A stretch of DNA of 64,000 bases, taken from positions 1 through 64,000 of the forward strand of contig DATMGU010000017.1 of assembly GCA_035555315.1 (NCBI GenBank), in the 5' to 3' direction. Source of the DNA: DATMGU01 sp035555315 (GTDB lineage: Bacteria; Pseudomonadota; Alphaproteobacteria; ATCC43930; CGMCC-115725). This document shows positions 35,767-45,400 of the stretch, piece by piece (the first letter of the stretch is position 1; every line of letters begins with the position of its first letter). The translations under genes and the position numbers were made by a program. The notes below the pieces were generated by a model that was not told the DNA's origin, searched no databases, and saw only the letters and a list, made by a program, of their open reading frames with translations.

Positions 35767-36795
35767 ATGGTGGGCAAACCGATCAACCATCGGATCATCC
35801 TGGCCGAGCGGCCGGTCAATCGCTCGGTGATGGCGAGCGACTTCAGCCTCGACACCGCGCCGATCCCCGAGCCCGGTCCGGGGCAGGTTCTGGTGCGCGG
35901 CCACTGGCTGTCGCTCGACCCCTATATGCGCGGCCGCATGAGCGCCGCCAAATCCTACGCGGCCAAGGTCCAGATCGGCGACGTCATGGTCGGCGAGGGG
36001 ATCGGCGAGGTGATCGCGACGAACGGCGCCGGCCCGCCGCCCGGCACGCTGGTGCTGGCCCCGATCGGCTGGCAGGAATACGCAACGGTCGCGGCCGACG
36101 CGGTCAAACCGATCGAGCCCGGCGCGCATCCGCCCTCGTATTTCCTGGGTATCCTCGGCATGCCGGGCATGACCGCCTATTTCGCCCTGCTGGATATCGG
36201 CCGGCCCCAGCCCGGCGAGACGGTGGTGGTGTCGGCGGCGGCCGGCGCCGTCGGCCAGGTGGTCGGCCAGATCGCGAAGCTGCGCGGTTGCCGGGTCATC
36301 GGCATCGCCGGCCGGCGCAAGAAGATCGCCTATCTGCGCGACGAGCTGAATTTCGATGCGGTGATCGACTATCGCGACAAACCCGCCAAGCAACTGGCGC
36401 AGGAGCTGGCGGAGGTGGCGCCGGACGGCATCGATGTCTATTTCGACAATGTCGGCGGCGTGGTGCATGACGCGGCCATGCTGACCCTTGCCGATCATGC
36501 GCGGATCATCATCTGTGGCGTGATCTCGACCTATGATCATCTCGAAAGCATCGATTTCGGACCCCGCTGGATGCGTCAATTGTTGATCAAGCGGGCACGC
36601 ATGGAGGGCTTTCTGATCAGCGACTACGCGGCGCGGCGCGGCGAGTTTCTGGCCGAAATGGGCCGCTGGCTCGACCAGGGCCTGCTCAAATATCGCGAGG
36701 ATGTGACCGAGGGGCTGGCCGAGGCGCCGGCGGCCTTCATCGGCATGCTGGCCGGGCGAAATCTCGGCAAGACACTGGTCCGTATCGCGCCATGA
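35767..36795 (+). CDS. Zinc-independent MDR-family NADP oxidoreductase
   Basis: A 342-residue medium-chain dehydrogenase/reductase of the prostaglandin-reductase/CurA type. Family motifs are LSLDPYMRGRM near residue 50, the nucleotide loop AAAGAVGQVVGQIAK and the YFDNVGG segment. No zinc ligands are seen. It probably reduces activated double bonds with NADPH. The ATG at 35767 follows a GAGGG site; an 11-bp direct repeat (AAGCGGAACTGG) lies just upstream. Its stop overlaps the next gene (ATGA). Confidence 0.9.
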   Translation: MVGKPINHRIILAERPVNRSVMASDFSLDTAPIPEPGPGQVLVRGHWLSLDPYMRGRMSAAKSYAAKVQIGDVMVGEGIGEVIATNGAGPPPGTLVLAPIGWQEYATVAADAVKPIEPGAHPPSYFLGILGMPGMTAYFALLDIGRPQPGETVVVSAAAGAVGQVVGQIAKLRGCRVIGIAGRRKKIAYLRDELNFDAVIDYRDKPAKQLAQELAEVAPDGIDVYFDNVGGVVHDAAMLTLADHARIIICGVISTYDHLESIDFGPRWMRQLLIKRARMEGFLISDYAARRGEFLAEMGRWLDQGLLKYREDVTEGLAEAPAAFIGMLAGRNLGKTLVRIAP

Positions 36796-37835
36796 CCGGT
36801 TTCCGCCTGGCCCTGCTGCCGATCCTACTGCCGGTCTTTCTGGGGATCTTTCTCGCCGTATCGCCGACCAAGGCGCAGCAGCCGGCCGAGATCGTCGTCT
36901 ATTCGACCCGCTATCAGGAGGAGGACCGCCAGGTCTTCGAGCGGTTCACCACCGAGACCGGCATCGCCGTGCGCCTGGTCGAACTCGATGTCGACCCGCT
37001 GATCGACGGCAAGGGCGCCTCGAATCCCGACGGCCCGGCGGATGTCGTGATCTCGACCGGTGCCGCGACGCTGTGGCACTGCGCCAATGAGGGGCTGTTG
37101 CGCCCGTTTCGCTCGCCGCAGATCAGCTTCGCCGTCCCCGCCCAGTTCCGCGATCCGGGCGAACAGTGGGTCGGGCTCAGCAAATGGGCGCGCGTCATCA
37201 TCTATCGCAAGGACGAGGTCGACCCGGCCGAGCTCAAGACCTACGAGGATCTGGCCGATCCGCAATGGCAGGGCCGGCTGATGGTCCGCTCATCCAGCAG
37301 CCTCTATAATCAGGCGCTGGTGGCCTCGATGATCGCCGCGAACGGGATCGAGCGGACCGATGCCTGGGCCAAGGGCCTGGTCGCCAATTTCGCGCGCGTG
37401 CCGCAGGGCGGCGACGGCACTCAGATCCGGGGGCTGGCCGCCGGCGAAGGCGATATCGCCCTGTCCAACACCCGATATTTCGCCCGCTTCGCCAGCTCGG
37501 AAAAACTGACCGAGCGCGAGGTGATCGACGGGTTGGGCGTGATCTTCCCCAACCAGGAGGGCCGAGGCACGCTGGTCGACATCGTCGGCGCCGGGATCGG
37601 TCGCCAGGCGCGCAACCCACAGGGCGGCCAGCGCTTGATCGAATTCATTCTGCGCCCAGATATCCAAGCGGTATTCGCGGGCGGCAACCTCGAATATCCG
37701 ATCCGCACCGACGTGCCCCCGGCACCCGAGCTGCAAAAGCTGGGCAGTTTCAAGATCGATCCCGCGAATGTCGGGCAGCTCGGCCGCTTCGGGCCGGAGG
37801 CCGTGCAGATCATGACACGGGCCGAGTGGCAGTAA
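36792..37835 (+). CDS. ABC substrate-binding protein, Fe(III)/FutA-like
   Basis: A 347-residue periplasmic binding protein with signal LLPILLPVFLGIFLAVSPTKAQ. The mature start EIVVYSTRYQEED and the WARVIIYRKDEV and LSNTRYFARF segments match iron(III)-type type II binding proteins with tyrosine ligands. No permease or ATPase is adjacent, and it overlaps an unrelated oxidoreductase, so it is an orphan whose transporter must be elsewhere. Confidence 0.83.
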   Translation: MTGFRLALLPILLPVFLGIFLAVSPTKAQQPAEIVVYSTRYQEEDRQVFERFTTETGIAVRLVELDVDPLIDGKGASNPDGPADVVISTGAATLWHCANEGLLRPFRSPQISFAVPAQFRDPGEQWVGLSKWARVIIYRKDEVDPAELKTYEDLADPQWQGRLMVRSSSSLYNQALVASMIAANGIERTDAWAKGLVANFARVPQGGDGTQIRGLAAGEGDIALSNTRYFARFASSEKLTEREVIDGLGVIFPNQEGRGTLVDIVGAGIGRQARNPQGGQRLIEFILRPDIQAVFAGGNLEYPIRTDVPPAPELQKLGSFKIDPANVGQLGRFGPEAVQIMTRAEWQ

Positions 37836-37848
37836 GGAGGAGGCATAA

Positions 37849-38814
37849 ATGCCCGAAACCGAAGACTGGCCCAAGGACTGGCCCGAGACCAAGCGCTGGG
37901 CCGCTCACACGCCTGAGGATCCCGACGCGGCGGATCAGGAGGAGGGCGAGGCGCCCGTCTGCCAAGGCCCCGACCCACAACCCCACGCGCCAAGCTTCGC
38001 CATTCCCCCCGGCGCCTGCGACTGCCATGCCCATGTGATCGGTCCGCTCGCGCTGTTTCCCCTGCAGCGGCATCGCAGCTACACGCCGCCCGAGGCGCCA
38101 TTGGCGAGTTACCGCGCCATGCACGCGGCCTTGGGCATCGAGCGCGGCGTGCTGGTCCAGGCGAGCGTGTTCGGCACGGATAACGCCTGCATGCTGCAGG
38201 CCCTCGCCCGCCACCGCAACACCCTGCGCGGCATCGCCGTGGTCGATGCCGATGTCGACGGCCAGACGCTCGATCAGATGGCGACAACCGGCATATGCGG
38301 CTTGCGCTTCAACACGCTGTTCAAGGGCGGCGTGCAAACCGACCAGATCGAGATCCTGGCGGAGCGGATCGCGCCGTATGGCTGGCATCTGCAATTCCTG
38401 ATCGACGGTCACGAGTTGCCGGCTCTGGCGCCGCGCCTGGCCGATCTGCCGGTCGATGTCGTGATCGATCACATGGGCTGCCTGCCGGCCGTGGAGGATG
38501 TCCGCGCACCCGGCTTTCAGGCGCTGCTGACCCTCGTCCGGAACGGCCGCTGCTGGGTCAAGCTCAGCGGGGCCGACCGGGTCTCGGCGGCCGGCCCGCC
38601 CTATCACGACACGATCCCCTTCGCCCGCGCGCTGATCGAGGCGGATCCGACCCGCGTCGTCTGGGGCTCCGACTGGCCCCATGTGGCGCTCGCAGGGCCG
38701 ATGGCGAATGACGGCGATCTGCTGGATCTCCTGGCCCTCTGGGCACCGGACGAGCGCACCCGCCACATGATCCTCGTCGAAAATCCGGCCCGGCTATACC
38801 AATTCGGCGATTAG
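37849..38814 (+). CDS. Amidohydrolase, LigI-like (PDC hydrolase family)
   Basis: A 321-residue TIM-barrel amidohydrolase of the COG3618/LigI type. The first-strand motif CDCHAHVIGP keeps both His of HxH; DHMG and GSDWPHV near the C-terminus supply further active-site residues. LigI hydrolyses 2-pyrone-4,6-dicarboxylate, and some relatives act on other lactones. An unusual acidic, Pro/Trp-rich 45-residue N-terminal extension precedes the domain. It follows the FutA-like gene by 13 bp. Confidence 0.87.
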   Translation: MPETEDWPKDWPETKRWAAHTPEDPDAADQEEGEAPVCQGPDPQPHAPSFAIPPGACDCHAHVIGPLALFPLQRHRSYTPPEAPLASYRAMHAALGIERGVLVQASVFGTDNACMLQALARHRNTLRGIAVVDADVDGQTLDQMATTGICGLRFNTLFKGGVQTDQIEILAERIAPYGWHLQFLIDGHELPALAPRLADLPVDVVIDHMGCLPAVEDVRAPGFQALLTLVRNGRCWVKLSGADRVSAAGPPYHDTIPFARALIEADPTRVVWGSDWPHVALAGPMANDGDLLDLLALWAPDERTRHMILVENPARLYQFGD

Positions 38815-38825
38815 GCGCGGCGAAC

Positions 38826-39998
38826 TCAGGCGCCCTCACCCCGGTTGCGCAGCAGGAATTCGCGGCCGATCTTGACCTGCGGCGTACCGTCGTAGTCCAC
38901 GATATCGGCCGTGGCATAGGTTTCGTTCCATTGTTCCGGCAGGAACGAGCCGGTGCCGATGACGTCGACCGGCGCCTCGGCGACCGCCATCATTCGGCAC
39001 TTCGCCGGCCCGAAGCCGCTCGATGCCACGATCTTCACCGCTTTGAAGCCGGCCGCGTCGAGCGACAGGCGCGTGTGCCAGATGGCGGCGGCGCTGACCC
39101 CGGTGCCGACCAGATAGCGCAGCTCCGCCTCGGTGCGATAGCCGCGGATCGCCTTGGGGGCCGACCGTTCCAGCACGTCATAGGAGGTGGCGAGGTCCAA
39201 CCCTTCCATATACCGGCCGCCATGGGTGTCGAGCCGGATGGTCAGCCGGCCGGCGGCGGCCATGTCCTCGAACCGCCGGCAAACCGCCAGCGCATCGGTG
39301 ATCTCGCGACCGAAATAATCGACCAGCACGGTCATCGGCTCGTTCGGAAAAGTCTCCCGATACATCTCGGCCGCGCGCAGGGTCGAGCCGGCATAGCCGA
39401 TAAGGGCATGCGGCATGGTGCCCCTGCCCTCGTCATTGCCGAAGAAATGCGCGGTCTCGGTCGTGGCGTTGCCGATGAAGCCGACGGCGCCGACCTCCTG
39501 GCGCGCCGCGGCGGAGCCGACGCTCGCCGCGTAGGCCATGATCTTGGCCATCTCGGCACCGGCGCAATGCCGCGCATCCATCGCCAGGAAGCCGACATTC
39601 GGCAGATCCAGGCACATCGCATAGGCGTTATAGGCGGCGACGCAGGCCGGCCCCAGCATCTGCAGGTACAGCGTCTCTAGATCGACCAGATGCAGCAGCG
39701 ATCCGGTGATGTAGATCATCGGCTCCCCGGCGCCGACCCAGGCGCCTTCCGGGTAGGCGAGCTCGATGTCGAATGTGGTGCCGCGCTCGGCCGCGGCGCG
39801 CTCCAGGAATTCCACCATCAGACGCGGTGTCGAGATCACCGGACGGCGCATGAACACCGCATAGGTCACGCGCTTGTCGCCGAAGCGTTCGACCACAGCT
39901 TTGGTGCGCATGAAATACTGGTCGGTCAGGCGCGGCACATCCGCCAGCCTGACGCCAGGGGCCCGCTGCGCCGCCGACCCGAACGCCGCCCGGGTCAC
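38826..39998 (-). CDS. Nicotinate phosphoribosyltransferase family protein
   Basis: A 390-residue type II phosphoribosyltransferase of the NAPRTase group, first step of nicotinate salvage to NAD. Visible are LTDQYFMRTKAVVERFG, the active-site region MDARHCAG, GTMPHALIG, RLDTHGG and SGFGPAK (phosphate and PRPP contacts). A GTG start overlaps the stop of the class II DAHP synthase gene (GTGA). The upstream open frame is the shadow of that gene. nadE, a later step, is 3 kb away. Confidence 0.88.
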   Translation of the reverse strand: MTRAAFGSAAQRAPGVRLADVPRLTDQYFMRTKAVVERFGDKRVTYAVFMRRPVISTPRLMVEFLERAAAERGTTFDIELAYPEGAWVGAGEPMIYITGSLLHLVDLETLYLQMLGPACVAAYNAYAMCLDLPNVGFLAMDARHCAGAEMAKIMAYAASVGSAAARQEVGAVGFIGNATTETAHFFGNDEGRGTMPHALIGYAGSTLRAAEMYRETFPNEPMTVLVDYFGREITDALAVCRRFEDMAAAGRLTIRLDTHGGRYMEGLDLATSYDVLERSAPKAIRGYRTEAELRYLVGTGVSAAAIWHTRLSLDAAGFKAVKIVASSGFGPAKCRMMAVAEAPVDVIGTGSFLPEQWNETYATADIVDYDGTPQVKIGREFLLRNRGEGA

Positions 39999-41383
39999 GA
40001 GGCGACCGCGGCTTTCGCCGACGGCCCCCTGCCGACCCGGCGGCGCTTCAGTTCCGAGGCGATCAGAAACGCCAGCTCCAGCGATTGGCTGGCATTGAGG
40101 CGAGGATCGCAATGGGTGTGGTAGCGGTCGCCCAGGCTGTGCTCGGTGATCGCCTGCGCGCCGCCGATGCATTCGGTGACGTCCTGGCCGGTCATCTCGA
40201 AATGCACGCCGCCCGCATGGGTGCCCTCGGCCTCGTGCACCGCGAAAAAGCCGCGCACCTCGGTCAGGATGCTGTCGAACGCCCGGGTCTTGTAGCCGGT
40301 GCCGGACACCATGGTGTTGCCGTGCATCGGGTCGCAGATCCAGACGACATGCCTGCCCTCCCGTTCGACCGCGCGGATCAACGCCGGCAACCGGTCCATC
40401 ACCTTGTCCGCCCCCATCCGGGCGATGATCGACAGGCGACCCGCCTCGTTCTTCGGGTTCAGCACGTCGATGAGGCGGATGAGATCGGCGGGTGCCAAAG
40501 ACGGCCCGGCCTTGAGCGCGATCGGGTTGTGGATGCCGCGCATGAACTCGACATGGGCGCCATCCACCTGGCGCGTGCGGTCACCGATCCACAGCAGATG
40601 GGCCGAGCAATCGTACCAATCGCCGCTGGTCGAATCGATCCGGGTCAACGCCTGCTCATAGGGCAGCAGCAGCGCCTCGTGCGAGGTGAACAGCTCCGTC
40701 TCGCGGATCTGCGGCGAGGTCGCCGAGGTGATGCCGCAGGCCGCGATGAAGTCGAGCGTCTCGGTCAGCCGGTCGGCCAATTCCTGATAGCGGGCACCTT
40801 GCGGGCTGCGCGCGACGAAGCCCTGGTTCCACTGATGCACCTGATGCAGGTCGGCATAGCCGCCCTGGGCGAAGGCGCGCAGCAGGTTGAGCGTCGCCGC
40901 GGCCTGGCTATAGGCCTGCACCATGCGCTTCGGATCCGGCTGCCGCGCCTCGAGCGTGAAGTCGGTCCCGTTGATGATGTCGCCGCGATAGGCCGGCAGC
41001 GTCATACCGTCGATCGTCTCGACATCGGACGAGCGAGGCTTGGCGAACTGCCCCGCCAGACGGCCGATCTTGACCACCGGGCAGGCGGCGCCAAAGGTCA
41101 GCGCCACCGCCATCTGCAGTAGCACGCGGAACATGTCGCGGATGTTGTTCGCCTTGAACTCGGCGAAGCTCTCCGCGCAGTCGCCGCCCTGCAGCACGAA
41201 GGACCGCCCCTCGGCGACGTCCTTCAGCACGGATTTGAGCCGCCGCGCCTCGCCGGCGAAGACCAGCGGCGGATAGGTGCGCAAGGTATCCTCGACACCG
41301 GCCAGGGCCGGCGCGTCGGGGTAATGCGGCGCCTGGCTGATCGGCTTGTGGCGCCATGTCTCCGGTGACCATCTTTCGGTCAT
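39995..41383 (-). CDS. 3-deoxy-7-phosphoheptulonate synthase, class II
   Basis: A 462-residue class II (plant/AroA-II type) DAHP synthase, the entry to the shikimate pathway. Family motifs are WSPETWRHKPISQAPHYP at the N-terminus, LQGGDCAESF with its metal-ligand Cys, WIGDRTRQVDGAHVEF and CDPMHGNT. Length is normal. It is translationally coupled to the downstream NAPRTase, an unusual pairing. Confidence 0.96.
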   Translation of the reverse strand: MTERWSPETWRHKPISQAPHYPDAPALAGVEDTLRTYPPLVFAGEARRLKSVLKDVAEGRSFVLQGGDCAESFAEFKANNIRDMFRVLLQMAVALTFGAACPVVKIGRLAGQFAKPRSSDVETIDGMTLPAYRGDIINGTDFTLEARQPDPKRMVQAYSQAAATLNLLRAFAQGGYADLHQVHQWNQGFVARSPQGARYQELADRLTETLDFIAACGITSATSPQIRETELFTSHEALLLPYEQALTRIDSTSGDWYDCSAHLLWIGDRTRQVDGAHVEFMRGIHNPIALKAGPSLAPADLIRLIDVLNPKNEAGRLSIIARMGADKVMDRLPALIRAVEREGRHVVWICDPMHGNTMVSGTGYKTRAFDSILTEVRGFFAVHEAEGTHAGGVHFEMTGQDVTECIGGAQAITEHSLGDRYHTHCDPRLNASQSLELAFLIASELKRRRVGRGPSAKAAVAS

Positions 41384-41440
41384 GTCGTCTTACTCGCTCT
41401 CTCTGTGCTGTCCCAGCTCATCTGGGATCGTTATTTGGGA

Positions 41441-42817
41441 TCATTCCGCCGCCGCGGCGACCGGTTCGGGGGCTTTTTCGCGCATCGTCACGAATTCCTC
41501 GGCGGCGCTCGGGTGAATGCCGACCGTCTGATCGAACTGCCGCTTGGTCGCCCCGCATTTCAGCGCGATCGCCAGGCCCTGCATGATCTCCGCCGCATCC
41601 TCGCCGACCATATGGCAGCCGATCACCCGGTCGCTCGCGCGATCGACGATGAGCTTCATCAGGGTCCGCTCCTCCCGGCCGCTCAAGGTATGCTTCATCG
41701 GCCGGAACCGACTGCGATAGACATCGATCGCGCCGAATGTATCGCGCGCCTGCGCCTCCGTCAGGCCGACCGTGGCGACCGGCGGCTGGCTGAACACGGC
41801 GGTCGGTACGTTACCCGGGTCGAACCGTATCGGGTTGTCGTTGTACAGCGTCTCGGCCAGAGCGCGCGCCTCGGCGATCGCCACCGGCGTGAGGTTCAGC
41901 CGGTCGGTCACGTCGCCCACCGCGTAGATCCTCGGCACCGAGGTTTGCGACCATTCATCCACCAGGATGGCCCCGACCCCGTTGGTCTTCACGCCGATCG
42001 CGTCCAGGCCCAGGGTCTTGGTGTTCGGATGCCGGCCCGTCGCCATCATCACCAGATCCGTATCGGCCTCATGACCGGCCGTGGTCGTCAGCGTATAGCC
42101 GCCGGCGCGCGGGTCGATACGCGTGAATTCGGTGCGGCTGCGGATCTCGATGCCGCGCGCGCGCAGTTCATGCGCCACGGCCGTGCGCACGTCCTGGTCG
42201 AAGCCGGTGAGCGGCAGGTCGCCGCGCAGGGCGAGCGTCACCTCGACGCCCAGGCCGTTGAAGATGCCGGCGAACTCCACCGCGATATAGCCGCCGCCGA
42301 CGATGGTGATCCGCCGCGGCAGGCTCGGCAGTTCGAGCGCCTCGTTGGAGGTGATCGCGTGCTCGATGCCGGGGATCGCCGGGACCACCGGATGGCCGCC
42401 GGTCGCGATCAGGATGCGCTCGGCGGTGACCACCCGCTCGCCGACCAGCACCGTATGCGCGTCGAGCAGCCGGCCACGGCCGGTGATCAGCTCGACTCCG
42501 CTATCGGCGAGCAGCTTCAGATAGATGCCGTTCAGCCGGTCGATCTCGCGATTCTTGTTGGCGATCAGCGTCGGCCAATCGAACGTGGCGCCCTCGATCG
42601 ACCAGCCGAAACCGACCGCATCGGCGAAGGCATCGGCGAAATGCGCGCCATACACCAACAGTTTTTTCGGCACGCAGCCGCGGATCACGCAGGTACCGCC
42701 GACCCGGCTATCCTCGCAGATGCCGACCCGGGCGCCATAGGCCGCCGCCCGCCGAGAACCCGCGACACCGCCGGAGCCGGCACCGATCGTGAAAAGGTCG
42801 AAATCATACCGCGCCAT
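41441..42817 (-). CDS. gor: Glutathione-disulfide reductase
   Basis: A 458-residue FAD-dependent dithiol reductase. It has the FAD loop TIGAGSGGVAGSRRAA, redox-active disulfide GGTCVIRGCVPKK, NADPH loop VGGGYIAVEFAG and C-terminal catalytic His-Glu in GIHPSAAEEFV. The ATG at 42817 is chosen; the frame is open upstream without similarity. It keeps glutathione reduced and stands 57 bp after the DAHP synthase gene on the same strand. Confidence 0.95.
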   Translation of the reverse strand: MARYDFDLFTIGAGSGGVAGSRRAAAYGARVGICEDSRVGGTCVIRGCVPKKLLVYGAHFADAFADAVGFGWSIEGATFDWPTLIANKNREIDRLNGIYLKLLADSGVELITGRGRLLDAHTVLVGERVVTAERILIATGGHPVVPAIPGIEHAITSNEALELPSLPRRITIVGGGYIAVEFAGIFNGLGVEVTLALRGDLPLTGFDQDVRTAVAHELRARGIEIRSRTEFTRIDPRAGGYTLTTTAGHEADTDLVMMATGRHPNTKTLGLDAIGVKTNGVGAILVDEWSQTSVPRIYAVGDVTDRLNLTPVAIAEARALAETLYNDNPIRFDPGNVPTAVFSQPPVATVGLTEAQARDTFGAIDVYRSRFRPMKHTLSGREERTLMKLIVDRASDRVIGCHMVGEDAAEIMQGLAIALKCGATKRQFDQTVGIHPSAAEEFVTMREKAPEPVAAAAE

Positions 42818-43053
42818 GCGGGGGGCTCCGAACAACTTGCGACAGAGGGCCAGCAGCCTAATCCCCCGAGGGTTGCTTTGCCCAGCGTTTAGCGGGATCG
42901 CGCTTCGCGGGACCGGGCTGCGTCCCGCATATGGGGCGGTCGCCGCAATTTTGCCAACTGGGTGCGGTAATCGATTCAATCGTCACATCAAAAGCCGAGT
43001 GACACACCCGTCCGGATCGCTTAAGCCCGGATCGTCCAAGCAATGCCCAGCTC

Positions 43054-43809
43054 GTGGAGGCGGTTATTCCAGTATCGCGTTACCTGACCGTCAGTCTGCT
43101 TCTCGCCCTCGCGGGCTGTGCTCCGGACTATTCTCCCAACACCTATTCCAGCAACGCGGTCCAGCAGGCCAACAAGGTCCAGCCCGCGACCGTCATCGGC
43201 TTTCGAGAAGTGAAGATCAGCGCCAGCGGCGCCGTCGGTGCCGTGGCGGGCGGGGCGGTCGGTGGCGTCCTGGGGTCGCAGGCGGGCAATGGCAGCCTAT
43301 CCTCGGCACTGGGTGCCGTCGGCGGCGGTCTGGTCGGCAGCCTGGTCGGCACCGGCATCGAACACGCGACGGACGATACGACCGGTTGGGAATACATCGT
43401 CCGCCAGCCGAATGGCGAGCTGCTCTCGGTGACCCAGCGCGAGCCGAAACCCCTGCCGATCGGCCAGAAGGTCCTGGTGATCACCGGTCCCCAGGCGCGC
43501 ATCATCCCGGATACGACCCCGGAGCCAACGCCCGACAAGCCGCAGGTCGCGCCCGACAAAGCGACCGCCCCGGATAAAGCACCCGACAAGCCCAAGGCAC
43601 CCGATCCCGCCGCCGACCCGGCGAAGCCGAGCGGCACGGATGCCGCCGCGCCGGCCCCCGCCACGCCTGCGCCGGCATCATCGGATCAGCCGCCAGCCGC
43701 GACGCCGCCTGCAGACACGACCAAGCCTGCCGATACGGCCAAGCCTGCCGACACGACCAAGCCGGCGGACGCCCCGGCGACGCCATCCGGCGAGCCCCCG
43801 CCCTCATAG
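43054..43809 (+). CDS. Glycine-zipper (SlyB/Pcp-like) lipoprotein with Pro-rich tail
   Basis: A 251-residue protein with lipobox LALAGC (Cys22), then a glycine-zipper two-helix region (SGAVGAVAGGAVGGVLGSQAG) as in SlyB/Pcp outer-membrane lipoproteins. Next is a small C-terminal core (EYIVRQPNGELLSVTQRE) and a 110-residue Pro/Ala/Lys tail with near-repeats such as DTTKPADTAKPADTTKPAD. The GTG at 43054 is the only usual start; a GGAGG 3 nt downstream of it leaves the true start uncertain. Confidence 0.8.
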   Translation: MEAVIPVSRYLTVSLLLALAGCAPDYSPNTYSSNAVQQANKVQPATVIGFREVKISASGAVGAVAGGAVGGVLGSQAGNGSLSSALGAVGGGLVGSLVGTGIEHATDDTTGWEYIVRQPNGELLSVTQREPKPLPIGQKVLVITGPQARIIPDTTPEPTPDKPQVAPDKATAPDKAPDKPKAPDPAADPAKPSGTDAAAPAPATPAPASSDQPPAATPPADTTKPADTAKPADTTKPADAPATPSGEPPPS

Positions 43810-43813
43810 CGGG

Positions 43814-44944
43814 TCACCCGATCCGCTTGAACTGCTTGCCGAGCGCCAGGCCCTGGCGCTGGTAGGACGAGCCGATCGGCGTGCCGTAGAGCTTGTCCGG
43901 CCGGGCGGTCAGCCGTTCGTAGATCAGCCGACCGACGATCTGGCCGTCCTCGATCAGGAACGGCACCTCGTGGGAGCGCACTTCCAGCACCGCGCGGCTG
44001 CCGGCGCCACCGGTTTCGGCGGCGCCGAACCCCGGATCGAAGAAGCCGGCGTAATGCACCCGGAATTCGCCGACCCGCGTGTCATAGGCCAGCATCTCGG
44101 CGGCATGGTCCGGCGGCACCATGACCGCCTCCTTCGAGGCCAGGATATAGAAGTCGTTCGGGTCGAGGATGATGCCGCGGCCGTCGCGGGCGTAGACCGG
44201 TTCCCAAAAATCCAGCGGGTCGTAGTGGGCGATGCGTTCGACATCGATCAGGCCGGTGTGCCGGCGCGCGCGATATCCCGCGACGCCGCCGTCGAACTCG
44301 CCTGAGCAATCCACGGTGAAGGCGAGGCCGTTCTTGACCGCGTCGGCGCCGGTTTCCGCATCGATCAGCGAAACCTGGTCCTGCAGCCGGCGCAGGGCCG
44401 CATCCGTCGCCGGGGGCGAGCCGCGGCGGATGCGCAGCTGCATCAGCCGCGTACCGGTCCCCACCCGGATGCTGAAGGCTCGCGGCGAGATCTCGGCGTA
44501 GAGCGGCCCCTTATACCCCTCGCGCACCCGGTCGAACTCGGTCCCCTGATCGGTGATCAGCCGGGCGAACACGTCGAGCCGGCCGGTCGAGCTTTTCGGA
44601 TTGGCGATCGCGACGGTACGCTTTTTCAGCGCCAGGCTTTCGAGCAACGGCACGATATAGACGCAATGACGCTCTAGCACCGCGCCGTCATCCAGCGGGA
44701 TCGGGTACATGCTGAACGCGTCGATCTTGTCGCCGACCGTGGCCTTGGCGCCGGGCAGGAAGCTGGCGCGGACCCGATAGGCGACGGGCCCCAGCCGCAG
44801 GTCGATGCTGGCCGGCTGGATCTGCTCGTCGCCGATCGGTGCCGTCGCGATGATCTCGCCTGCCGCGATCGCCTCGCGCAGCGATTGGGACGGCAGGATC
44901 CCCGTCGAAAACTCCAGCTCCGCCGTCGCGTCGTCCCGCACCAT
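43814..44944 (-). CDS. dCTP deaminase, long (DCD_N) form
   Basis: A 376-residue 2'-deoxycytidine 5'-triphosphate deaminase of the double-length type, about twice the classical Dcd. The N-terminal half has QIQPASIDLRLGPVAYRVRA and NPKSSTGRLDVFARLI (the SSxGR nucleotide loop), and the C-terminal half repeats the jelly roll, with a second DPGFG and VLEVRSHEVPFLIEDGQ. It makes dUTP for dTMP synthesis. The ATG at 44944 was chosen; upstream frame sequence is unrelated. Confidence 0.9.
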   Translation of the reverse strand: MVRDDATAELEFSTGILPSQSLREAIAAGEIIATAPIGDEQIQPASIDLRLGPVAYRVRASFLPGAKATVGDKIDAFSMYPIPLDDGAVLERHCVYIVPLLESLALKKRTVAIANPKSSTGRLDVFARLITDQGTEFDRVREGYKGPLYAEISPRAFSIRVGTGTRLMQLRIRRGSPPATDAALRRLQDQVSLIDAETGADAVKNGLAFTVDCSGEFDGGVAGYRARRHTGLIDVERIAHYDPLDFWEPVYARDGRGIILDPNDFYILASKEAVMVPPDHAAEMLAYDTRVGEFRVHYAGFFDPGFGAAETGGAGSRAVLEVRSHEVPFLIEDGQIVGRLIYERLTARPDKLYGTPIGSSYQRQGLALGKQFKRIG

Positions 44945-45101
44945 CCGCCGTCTTCCTCTCGATCCGGTCCATTTTGTCCCGGTACATCTCGCGGCGGACC
45001 ACAGCATTATTGACCGGTCGACACAAGCGCCCCGGATGCCGCTCCCTCTCTCGAAACCGTGACGCCGTGGGACGATCCCACAAACTTTGTATCGACATTT
45101 G

Positions 45102-45129
45102 TTGACACATTTCAGACGAACGGTAAGGT
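45102..45129 (+). promoter_or_regulatory. Promoter of mazEF
   Basis: A consensus TTGACA at 45102-45107, a 16-bp spacer and TAAGGT at 45124-45129, about 30 bp before the mazE ATG. The -35 overlaps a direct repeat (CGACATTTG / TTGACACATTT), a possible site for autoregulation by the antitoxin. Confidence 0.65.
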
Positions 45130-45157
45130 GGACCAATGTCGTTACGAGGGTTTTGCC

Positions 45158-45400
45158 ATGAGGGTCCACGTCAAGAAATGGGGCAATAGCGCTTCAGTCA
45201 GAATTCCGGCCTCCGTCATGGCCGCGGCGGCGCTCACCGTCGATCAGGCGGTCGAGGTCAGGGAGGAGAGCGGCCGGATCATCATCGAACCAATCAGAGG
45301 ACCGGTGTACGACCTGGACCGGTTGCTTGACCAGATGACCCCCGAAACCTTCCACGAAGACGTCGATTTTGGGCCGCCCGCGGGACAAGAGGTCTGGTAG
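45158..45400 (+). CDS. mazE: MazE-type antitoxin (AbrB-like)
   Basis: An 80-residue protein with an N-terminal swapped-hairpin DNA-binding domain (VHVKKWGNSASVRIPASVM, then VDQAVEVREESGRIIIEP) and an acidic C-terminal tail (DLDRLLDQMTPETFHED) as used by MazE to block its toxin. GAGGG lies 7 nt before the ATG. Its stop overlaps the toxin GTG by one base. It is expected to repress its own promoter together with the toxin. Confidence 0.93.
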   Translation: MRVHVKKWGNSASVRIPASVMAAAALTVDQAVEVREESGRIIIEPIRGPVYDLDRLLDQMTPETFHEDVDFGPPAGQEVW

